42,525 nucleotides of DNA, taken from Mycobacteriales bacterium. Lineage in GTDB: Bacteria > Actinomycetota > Actinomycetes > Mycobacteriales > SCTD01. Shown in pieces: positions 9,112 to 16,041 of the stretch. The stretch is taken from assembly GCA_040902655.1 (NCBI GenBank), contig JBBDWV010000011.1, positions 1 through 42,525 on the forward strand. The letters are read 5' to 3'. Numbering within the stretch: position 1 is the stretch's first letter; every line of letters starts with the position of its first letter. The notes under the pieces were generated by a model. It was given only the letters and a program-made list of their open reading frames with translations, did no database searches and was not told the origin of the DNA. The position numbers and the translations under genes were made by a program.

Positions 9112-9756
9112 TCAGCCGAAAGCGGCCAGCCGCCGGGTCTCGACCTGCTCGGACAGCGCCGGGGCACGTTCGGCGGCGACCAGGCTGCCGCAGCTGCGCA
9201 ACCAGGTCGCGAGCAGCAGGTGACCACCTTGCGTCAGCACCGACTCCGGGTGGAACTGCACGCCCTCCACTGGCTTGTCGCGGTGCCGCAGCGCCATCAC
9301 GATGCCACTGGGGGTGCGCCCGGTGACGGCGAGCTCCGGTGGCAGGGTCGACTCCTCGACGGCCAGCGAGTGGTAGCGCGTCGCCGTGAACGGCGATGGC
9401 AGACCGTGCAGCACGCCGGCTCCGCCGTGTTCGACCTCGCTGGTCTTGCCGTGCAGCAGCTCGGCTGCCCGGCCGACGGTGGCGCCGTGCGCGACGGCGA
9501 TCGCCTGGTGGCCCAGGCACACCCCGAGCAGCGGGATGCCCCCGTCCTCGCACGCGCCGACCATCGCGACGCTGACGCCGGCGTCCTCCGGCGTCCCCGG
9601 GCCCGGCGAGAGCAGGACCCCGTCGTAGCCGCCGGCGTCCGCCGGCGTCACCTCGTCGTTGCGACGCACCACGGTCTCGGCGCCGAGCTGACCGAGGTAC
9701 TGGACCAGGTTGAACACGAAGCTGTCGTAGTTGTCGACGACGAGGATGCGGGTCAC
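9112..9756 (-). CDS. trpG/pabA: TrpG/PabA: glutamine amidotransferase of anthranilate or aminodeoxychorismate synthase
   Basis: A 214-aa class I glutamine amidotransferase that supplies ammonia from glutamine to TrpE or PabB. Motifs: VDNYDSFVFN at the N-terminus, PGPGTPED, the nucleophile C80 in LGVCLGHQ, and VQFHPES with the catalytic His/Glu. Starts at GTG 9756. The same gene sits beside pknB in many actinobacteria, where it is annotated trpG or pabA; no TrpE or PabB partner is in this window, so the pathway cannot be decided. It is the last gene of a minus-strand operon with the 57-aa membrane protein, the sortase and the DUF881 gene. Confidence 0.92.
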   Translation of the reverse strand: MTRILVVDNYDSFVFNLVQYLGQLGAETVVRRNDEVTPADAGGYDGVLLSPGPGTPEDAGVSVAMVGACEDGGIPLLGVCLGHQAIAVAHGATVGRAAELLHGKTSEVEHGGAGVLHGLPSPFTATRYHSLAVEESTLPPELAVTGRTPSGIVMALRHRDKPVEGVQFHPESVLTQGGHLLLATWLRSCGSLVAAERAPALSEQVETRRLAAFG

Positions 9757-9813
9757 GTCAGCTCGAACGTCACGCCAGGGTCGCGCTCTTCCGCGGCCCG
9801 GCCGGCCGCCGAC

Positions 9814-9987
9814 TCACTCCGGCGACGGCGCCGGCTCGACGGTCACGTCGTCCAGCGGCAGCAGCGGCTCGACCGCAGGGAAGATCACCAGGAACAGCAA
9901 CGCGACGGCGACGAGCAGCAGCACCGCCGAACCGAGCAGCTTGCCCGGGAGGCCACCGGGCAGCACCCGCCAGATCCAGCTGTACAC
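9814..9987 (-). CDS. Small single-pass membrane protein (57 aa)
   Basis: An ORF reading MYSWIWRVLPGGLPGKLLGS, then a hydrophobic helix (residues about 20-39, AVLLLVAVALLFLVIFPAVE) and an acidic C-terminus ending VEPAPSPE. The GTG at 9987 lies one base after the sortase stop (9989-9991), with GAGG at the junction, so it is probably translationally coupled. Its place between a class E sortase and trpG/pabA, the single helix and the high-GC codon pattern support a real gene. Function unknown; a partner or regulator of the sortase is conjecture. Confidence 0.75.
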   Translation of the reverse strand: MYSWIWRVLPGGLPGKLLGSAVLLLVAVALLFLVIFPAVEPLLPLDDVTVEPAPSPE

Positions 9988-9988
9988 C

Positions 9989-10684
9989 TCAGGCCCGCCC
10001 GGCCAGCACGGCCGGCGGGCCCGCGGCCCGATCGGCGGTGGCGGTCAGCTCGGCACGCACGACCAGCCGGGAGCGCGCGGAGTACTTCGGATGACACGTG
10101 GTCAGCGTGAGCAGCCGCCGGGTCGGGGCGGCGACCGGGTCGCCGGGCACCGCATAGGTCACCTCAACCGCCGTCGGCGCGACGATCTCGCTCCCCCGGA
10201 CGGTGTAGGTGAACCAGCTCCCGTGGGTCTCGACCACGATCTGGTCCCCGGGCGCGAGTTCGTCGAAGCGCGCGAACGGCGCGCCGTAGGTGGTGCGGTG
10301 GCCGGACAGCACGACGTTGCCGAGCTCGCCCGGCAGGGCTGTGCCGGGGATGTGTCCGGGGCCGTTCTTCAGGGCGGCGGCATCCACGCCCTCGACCACC
10401 ACCCACGGGTCGTGGTCCTCGAGCGCAGGGACGTGCAGCACCGCCACACCCTCGCCCGGATCGAGCGGGGCCGGCTCCGGCGTCGCAAGCCGTGTCCCGC
10501 CGGCCGGCCGCGGCGCCGACTCGGCCCAGGAGCGCCGCAGGTCGTCCCCGAGCCGGTCCTGCTCCCTGGCCGTGACCAGGCCGGTGCCCCACAGTTCGTA
10601 CACGGCGAACAACAGCACCACGACACCGAGCGTCATCAGCGTCTGGCCCGCCCCCCGCAGCAGCATGCGTACGTTGTCGGTCAC
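9989..10684 (-). CDS. Class E sortase
   Basis: A 231-aa membrane-anchored transpeptidase that attaches LPXTG/LAXTG-type proteins to the cell wall. An N-terminal transmembrane segment (residues about 13-31, GQTLMTLGVVVLLFAVYE) precedes the sortase beta-barrel with catalytic H129 (VVLSGHRTTYG), C197 (LTLTTCHPKYS) and an arginine at about 204-206 (SARSR). The spacing and TTCHP context fit class E. GTG start in a 4-nt overlap with the upstream DUF881 gene. No obvious sortase substrate is encoded in this window. Confidence 0.92.
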   Translation of the reverse strand: MTDNVRMLLRGAGQTLMTLGVVVLLFAVYELWGTGLVTAREQDRLGDDLRRSWAESAPRPAGGTRLATPEPAPLDPGEGVAVLHVPALEDHDPWVVVEGVDAAALKNGPGHIPGTALPGELGNVVLSGHRTTYGAPFARFDELAPGDQIVVETHGSWFTYTVRGSEIVAPTAVEVTYAVPGDPVAAPTRRLLTLTTCHPKYSARSRLVVRAELTATADRAAGPPAVLAGRA

Positions 10685-11457
10685 GGGCGCGGCAGGGGCG
10701 TGACGTTGGGCAGCTCGAGCGGCCCGTCGTAGGCCGGCAGCGTCACCGACCGCGACGAGCGGACGGTATAGCCCAGGCCGAAGCGGTCGACGTAGCCGCG
10801 GAAGAGCCGCACGCCGGGGTCGCTGTCGAGGGCGTCGCGCAGCGCCTCAGGCTTGCCGACGGCGGTCACGACGAACGGTGGGCCGTAGACCCGGCCGTGC
10901 AGGATGACGGTGTTGCCGACGCAGCGCACCGCACTGGTCGAGACGATCCGCTGCCCCATCAGCGTCATCGCCTCGGCGCCGCCGGACCACAGCGCGTTGA
11001 CCACCGCCTGCACGTCCTGCTGGTGGACCACCAGGTCGTCGGGATCCGTCGACAGTGCGGGGCGGCCCGCGCGGCGGGGCGCGTCGTCGAGCCAGACGCT
11101 CACCGCCGGCCCCTCGACCGGGAGCAGCCCGGCGGCCCGTTCGAGCGACTCCGGCGCCGCGGCCGCGGCGACCCGCTCGTCACCGGCGGCAGCGCGCCGG
11201 GCGATGCCGTCCACCTGCGCCCGCAGCTGCGCAGCGTCCTGCTCCCAGCGGCGGACGTCGGCGCGCTCCCGCGCGATCAGCTCGGTGAGCTGCAGCCGGC
11301 GGTCGGCCCGCAGATCGGTGCCCTGCGCGGTGGCGGCGCTGGTGGCGAACAACAACCCTGCGGCCAGTGCGGTGAGGGGCACCAGGACGCCCCACGGCCG
11401 CAGCACGCGCGCCGCGCCGAACTGCACCTGGCCGCCTCCGCCCGCTCGTCCTGCCAC
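10681..11457 (-). CDS. DUF881 family membrane-anchored protein
   Basis: A 258-aa protein with an N-terminal signal or anchor helix (residues about 20-42, WGVLVPLTALAAGLLFATSA), a coiled-coil-like segment (about 55-95, LIARERADVRRWEQDAAQL), and a DUF881 domain including ALWSGGAEAMTLMGQRI and GPPFVVTAVG. The family is widespread in Gram-positive bacteria near division and cell-wall genes (YlxW/YlxX-like). Function is not established. It is divergent from crgA across 64 bp, which must contain promoters for both. Confidence 0.88.
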   Translation of the reverse strand: MAGRAGGGGQVQFGAARVLRPWGVLVPLTALAAGLLFATSAATAQGTDLRADRRLQLTELIARERADVRRWEQDAAQLRAQVDGIARRAAAGDERVAAAAAPESLERAAGLLPVEGPAVSVWLDDAPRRAGRPALSTDPDDLVVHQQDVQAVVNALWSGGAEAMTLMGQRIVSTSAVRCVGNTVILHGRVYGPPFVVTAVGKPEALRDALDSDPGVRLFRGYVDRFGLGYTVRSSRSVTLPAYDGPLELPNVTPLPRP

Positions 11458-11521
11458 CGCCTGACACCGTCGCCGTTTACGCTAGTGCCCAGGTTTTCCC
11501 AACGAGCGTCTGGAGCAGGAC

Positions 11522-11779
11522 GTGCCCGTCTCCCGGAAGCGGAAGAAGGTGGCCAACCCGCCGCCGGTGGCCGTCAGCGGTCCGAAGAAGAAGGGCCCCA
11601 GCCCGGTGTGGCTGGCCCCCCTCATGCTGACGCTGTTCGGGATCGGGGTGCTCTGGCTGGTCGTCTTCTACATCAGCGAGGGGAACATGCCGCTGGTCAC
11701 CGGCCTGGGGAATTGGAACCTGATGGTCGGCTTCGGCTTCATCATCGCCGGCTTCGGGCTGTCGACCCAGTGGCGCTGA
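11522..11779 (+). CDS. crgA: CrgA: cell division protein
   Basis: An 85-aa integral membrane protein with a basic N-terminus (MPVSRKRKKV), a PKKKGPSPVWL segment, and two transmembrane helices (about 32-53 and 62-82) with the conserved GNWNLMVGFGFIIAGFGLSTQWR end. CrgA coordinates FtsZ, FtsQ, FtsI and PBPs at the division septum. GTG start preceded by GGAG (about 7 nt). Its position between pknB/trpG and oriC is conserved in actinobacteria. Confidence 0.95.
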   Translation: MPVSRKRKKVANPPPVAVSGPKKKGPSPVWLAPLMLTLFGIGVLWLVVFYISEGNMPLVTGLGNWNLMVGFGFIIAGFGLSTQWR

Positions 11780-11813
11780 CGCCGTACTGACACGGGTGTA
11801 GTTCTCCCCAGAG

Positions 11814-11834
11814 CTTGTCCACAGTGTGGACAAG
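11814..11834. promoter_or_regulatory. Perfect palindrome made of two opposed DnaA boxes
   Basis: CTTGTCCACA, a single G, then TGTGGACAAG: two 10-bp arms, fully complementary. Each arm contains the actinobacterial DnaA box TTGTCCACA (or its complement TGTGGACAA). It lies in the 57-bp gap between convergent crgA and the peptidoglycan-binding gene, about 17 kb from oriC. It could be a DnaA-binding locus or a bidirectional terminator hairpin; a 1-nt centre and the absence of a T-run make the terminator less convincing. Confidence 0.6.
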
Positions 11835-11836
11835 TG

Positions 11837-12403
11837 CTAGTGCAGCAACCGTGCCGCGGTGGCCGGGGCCAGCTGTCCGTCCGCCGGCAGGCCCCGCTGC
11901 CGCTGCAGCTGCCGCACCGCCCGCGTCGTCGCCGGGCCCCAGTCGCCGTCCACGCGCAGCTGCGCGCCGTGGGTGTTGAGCAGCCGCTGAGCCGCTCGTA
12001 CCTGCGCCGGCGGCGACCCCGGTCCGACCAGGCCGGGCGGGCCGACAAAGGCCGCCCCGCCCGGCTGCGGCCCCATCTGGCGGAGCACCGGCGCCAGCCG
12101 ACCGAGCCCGCCGCCCGCGAGCCGGGGAACGTCGCTGCGCACCAGCGGACGTGGCTGCGGCCGCGCCGCGACCGGCCCCACGAGGCGAGTGCTGAACGCT
12201 GTCGGTGCCGGCCCGCCGCCGTGGATGGGGCCGCTGTGGGTGGGGCCGCTGTGGGTGGGGCCGCTGTGTGCAGGGCTGCCGGCGCCGACCACCGTGCCGG
12301 CGGCGACCACGGTCAGCACGACCGCCGCCCCCGTGAGGGCGCGGGAACGGCCGGGCCATCCGAGCACGTCCCGAGGGTGCCATCCCCGGTGGCCGATGGA
12401 CAC
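11837..12403 (-). CDS. Exported peptidoglycan-binding domain protein
   Basis: A 188-aa protein. Residues about 22-42 (ALTGAAVVLTVVAAGTVVGAG) form a signal peptide or membrane anchor, followed by an HSGPT repeat region and low-complexity Pro/Gly sequence. A C-terminal PG_binding_1 domain (about 130-188) contains VRAAQRLLNTHGAQLRVDGDWGPATTRAVRQLQ and QRGLPADGQLAPATAARLL. No catalytic domain is present, so it is probably a cell-wall-binding protein. GTG start. It is convergent with crgA. Confidence 0.82.
   Translation of the reverse strand: MSIGHRGWHPRDVLGWPGRSRALTGAAVVLTVVAAGTVVGAGSPAHSGPTHSGPTHSGPIHGGGPAPTAFSTRLVGPVAARPQPRPLVRSDVPRLAGGGLGRLAPVLRQMGPQPGGAAFVGPPGLVGPGSPPAQVRAAQRLLNTHGAQLRVDGDWGPATTRAVRQLQRQRGLPADGQLAPATAARLLH
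12226..12268. repeat. 15-bp tandem repeat inside the peptidoglycan-binding gene
   Basis: About 2.9 copies of a 15-bp unit (TGGGGCCGCTGTGGG on the plus strand), encoding HSGPT repeats in the linker after the signal anchor. The unit is a multiple of three, so copy-number change keeps the frame. Confidence 0.8.
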
Positions 12404-12526
12404 CTTGTGGACACCGACACGCCGACAGGATGCGGTGCTCGAGCTCGAGTCCGGCAGGCAAATCGCACGGCTGGGCCGAACCGCTGTGAGCGGCCGGGAA
12501 GACAGCGACTCCAGGACCGGGCTGGA

Positions 12527-13669
<1,143 letters not shown>

Positions 13670-13685
13670 GGTGGTCTCCTCGTAC

Positions 13686-13709
13686 GGCTGTGAACGAACG
13701 TTCACAGCC
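13686..13709. promoter_or_regulatory. Palindromic operator upstream of the thiolase gene
   Basis: Eleven-base arms GGCTGTGAACG and CGTTCACAGCC, perfectly complementary, separated by AA. The symmetry and the TGAACG-AA-CGTTCA core look like a site for a dimeric TetR-family repressor of fatty-acid or acyl-CoA genes. No regulator gene is adjacent, so it would act in trans. The site sits where the thiolase promoter must be. Confidence 0.75.
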
Positions 13710-13718
13710 GAGTCTAGA

Positions 13719-14600
13719 TCAGCCGCTGAGGGTGGCCTTGCGCAGGATTACGGCGGCGACGAGCAGCAGCCCCAGGACGACGCAGGCCAGCACGTGCAGG
13801 CGGCCGCGGCGCGGGCCCCCGGGCGCGTAGGCGAAGCCCGCCGCCAGCGCCGCACCGGCAACCAGGCCGCCGAGGTGTGCACGCCAGTCGATGATCGGGA
13901 CGGCGAAGGTGATGACCAGGTTGACGGCGAGCAGGGCCAGGATGGCCGTGGTCTCCCCGCCCAGCCGGCGCACCACGACGTAGTAGGCGCCGAACAGGCC
14001 GAAGATGGCGCCCGACGCGCCGACCCCGAGCTGGTCCGGGGCGCTGAGCAGGAAGGACAGCGTCGAACCGGCGAGCGCCGACAGCAGGTACAGCGCCAGG
14101 AAGCGACTGCGACCCAGGGCCGACTCGAGCACCGGCCCGAGCTGGGCCAGCGCGAACATGTTCATCAGCAGGTGCAACACGCCGCCGTGCAGGAAGGCCG
14201 CGCTGAGCAGCCGGTAGTACTCCCCGATCGCCACACCGCCGAGCTGGCCGTCGTCGAGGAACACCGGACCGGCCAGGTTGCCGAAGCGGATCTGCAGCTC
14301 CCGCTCACCCAGCGCGAGCCCGGCGACGAAGACGAGCACGTTCAGGGCGATCAGGGTGAGGCTGACCCGGCTGGTGTCGCTGCTGACCCGACCGCCGAAG
14401 ACGGTCCGCGGCGGCCGCACGTTCTTGTCGGCTGCCGCCACGTCGTCGGGGCACTGGAAACCGACCGACGCCGAGCGCATGCAGTCCGGGCAGATCGGCC
14501 GGTCACAGCGCGTGCACCGCACGTGTGTCTCACGGTCGGGGTGCCGGTAGCAGGTGGGAGCCGCAGGAACTCCATGGGAACCCCCATCGGACTGTGTCAG
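13719..14600 (-). CDS. Rhomboid family intramembrane serine protease
   Basis: A 293-aa membrane protease. The N-terminal zinc-ribbon-like segment (CYRHPDRETHVRCTRCDRP, then CPDC and FQCP) precedes six or more transmembrane helices, with HGGVLHLLMNMFALAQLG, the catalytic serine in GVGASGAIFG, and the histidine in DWRAHLGGL. The first standard start in frame is GTG 14522, which would remove the first conserved cysteine and CYRHPDRE. Upstream there is only CTG 14600, overlapping the ppiA stop as CTGA with GGAG upstream. I therefore place the start there, which is unusual but consistent with coupling. Confidence 0.82.
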   Translation of the reverse strand: MTQSDGGSHGVPAAPTCYRHPDRETHVRCTRCDRPICPDCMRSASVGFQCPDDVAAADKNVRPPRTVFGGRVSSDTSRVSLTLIALNVLVFVAGLALGERELQIRFGNLAGPVFLDDGQLGGVAIGEYYRLLSAAFLHGGVLHLLMNMFALAQLGPVLESALGRSRFLALYLLSALAGSTLSFLLSAPDQLGVGASGAIFGLFGAYYVVVRRLGGETTAILALLAVNLVITFAVPIIDWRAHLGGLVAGAALAAGFAYAPGGPRRGRLHVLACVVLGLLLVAAVILRKATLSG

Positions 14601-15127
14601 CTGTCCACCTGCTCCACCGTGATCGACTCGACCACGACGTCGGTCCGCGGCCGGTCCATCGACCCGGTCGGTGTCGTGGCGATGGCATCCACGACCTCGC
14701 GGCTGCTCTGGTCGACGACCTCACCGAAGATCGTGTGCTTCATGTTCAGGTGCGGGGTCGGGGCGACGGTGATGAAGAACTGACTGCCGTTGGTGCCTGG
14801 GCCGGCATTCGCCATCGCGAGCAGGTACGGCCGGTCGAAACGCAGCTCGGGGTGGAACTCGTCCGGAAAGCGGTAGCCGGGCCCGCCGGTGCCGGTGCCG
14901 AGGGGATCGCCGCCCTGCAACATGAAGCCGGGAATGACGCGGTGGAAGACCGTACCGGCGTAGAGCGGACCCTCGCCCTTCTTCCCGGTCCTGGGATCGG
15001 TCCATTCGCCGCTGCCGTCAGCCAGGCCGACAAAGTTCCGCACCGTCTTCGGCGCGTGGTCGGGGAACAGCTCCACCCGGATCGAGCCGAGGGTGGTGGC
15101 GAGGGTGGCGTAGAGCGAGCTGGCCAC
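14597..15127 (-). CDS. ppiA: PpiA: cyclophilin-type peptidyl-prolyl cis-trans isomerase
   Basis: A 176-aa cyclophilin that catalyses prolyl isomerisation. Motifs: FHRVIPGFMLQGGDP, LAMANAGPGTNGSQFFIT, and HLNMKHTIFGEV. No signal peptide, so cytoplasmic. The start is placed at GTG 15127 (MASSLYATLATTLGSIRVELF), with GGAG upstream; the frame is open further, but the extra residues are not cyclophilin-like. The stop overlaps the rhomboid CTG. Cyclophilin plus rhomboid is a conserved neighbour pair near the actinobacterial origin. Confidence 0.94.
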   Translation of the reverse strand: MASSLYATLATTLGSIRVELFPDHAPKTVRNFVGLADGSGEWTDPRTGKKGEGPLYAGTVFHRVIPGFMLQGGDPLGTGTGGPGYRFPDEFHPELRFDRPYLLAMANAGPGTNGSQFFITVAPTPHLNMKHTIFGEVVDQSSREVVDAIATTPTGSMDRPRTDVVVESITVEQVDS

Positions 15128-15250
15128 GCGGCGGGCTCCTTCGTCGAGGCGGCGAGCCGGCGAACCGGCATCCTGTATCGGCAGGAAGTCTTGCACGCCT
15201 CCGGCGCGAGCCCGCAGGACCGGAGCAGGACCGAGCGACAGGAGATGACG

Positions 15251-15631
15251 ATGCGGCACCGTCCACAGAGCGCGCGTGAGCTGCCGGCACGCATCCGCGC
15301 GGAGGGGACGTCACTGGTCGACGCGGCCGGCACGGTGGCCGACACCACGCGGACGCGCGGCGGCGCGGCCTGGGCGGCGTTGCGTGGCGGGCGTGTGGGC
15401 CCGCCCCTGGCCGTCCGACGCTGGCCGTGGGCCGTGGCTGCGGCGCTGCTCGGTGCGGCCGCAGGAGCCGCCACGGCGCTGCTCGTCGGGCGACTGCTCG
15501 GCAGCGACGCTCCCGACGCGCAGGCGCCGGAGGACGTCCGGGCAGTGGTGGACCGACCCATCGAGCCGCTAGTCGAGCCGCCTGTCGAGCCGCCCGTCGA
15601 GCCGCCGACAATGGGCGGGGGCCAGCGCTAG
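15251..15631 (+). CDS. Small membrane protein of unknown function
   Basis: A 126-aa protein divergent from ppiA. It starts MRHRPQSARELPARIRAEG, with ATG 15251 placed 6 nt after AGGAG (another ATG, 15245, is possible). One transmembrane helix lies at about 57-79 (WPWAVAAALLGAAAGAATALLVG), and the C-terminus has a short EPPV repeat (EPLVEPPVEPPVEPP). No recognised domain. The in-frame opening extends far upstream through ppiA, which is not real coding. The stop TAG is part of a 13-bp sequence repeated at 16042. Confidence 0.65.
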   Translation: MRHRPQSARELPARIRAEGTSLVDAAGTVADTTRTRGGAAWAALRGGRVGPPLAVRRWPWAVAAALLGAAAGAATALLVGRLLGSDAPDAQAPEDVRAVVDRPIEPLVEPPVEPPVEPPTMGGGQR

Positions 15632-16041
15632 CTCGTACCGGCCCGTTGCCCGGCGTTCTCGGTGCCGAGAGCGACCGGTCCGCGCTTGGGCATGGCACCG
15701 AGATCAATCGGGCAGTCGGGCCCGGGCGGCTGCGGTCATTGAGCGGCTCAGCGACGTTGCAGCTGATGGCCCGGTCAGAACCACGTGAGGGGCGCCCTTG
15801 TGTCACTCGGGCTGTGCAGGAGCTGGGCCAGTCGCGCATCGACATGTGCCGCACGGCGGGTGTGCACCACAGGTCACGTTCTTCCGATTGTTGACCTGTG
15901 CTGCACACCTCCCGACGGCACACATCTCTCCGCACCGGCACCGCGCTCACGGAGCCGGGCTGCGAGCTCCCCGCGAGAGCGTGCGGCTCCGGATCACGCT
16001 GCACTCGGAAGCGCCACCCGGAGTGGGACGGAAGGGCCCGC
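15632..16041. other. 410-bp noncoding stretch bracketed by a 13-bp direct repeat
   Basis: No convincing gene on either strand. CTAGCTCGTACCG occurs at 15628-15640 and again at 16042-16054, exactly at the two flanking stop codons. Inside is a large inverted repeat (15845-15924) whose arms are related to positions 1-46. It looks like a small inserted or recombined element without a transposase gene. Confidence 0.55.
15845..15932. repeat. Inverted pair of the dispersed repeat (copies 2 and 3)
   Basis: The inner arms TGTGCACCACAGGTCA (15861-15876) and TGACCTGTGCTGCACA (15892-15907) match at 15 of 16 positions around a 15-bp spacer. The similarity extends outward to TGTGCC/GGCACA. The right arm, extended to CACATCTCTCCG, matches positions 2-43 of the window with about six differences. 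Confidence 0.7.

Noticed and set aside
11458-11521. crgA/DUF881 divergent promoter elements (CTGACA, TAGTGC)
   Set aside because: The spacing and -10 match are poor; a promoter must be here, but I cannot place it.
12404-12526. Palindrome CTCGAGCTCGAG upstream of the peptidoglycan-binding gene
   Set aside because: Short, self-overlapping and common by chance in this GC context.
14525-15250. Long plus-strand open frame running through the rhomboid and ppiA genes into 15251-15631
   Set aside because: It is antisense to clear cyclophilin and rhomboid motifs; only the part after the AGGAG-preceded ATG looks like a protein.
15632-16041. Insertion sequence in the 410-bp stretch
   Set aside because: No transposase fragment and no standard terminal repeats; kept only as a repeat-bearing region.
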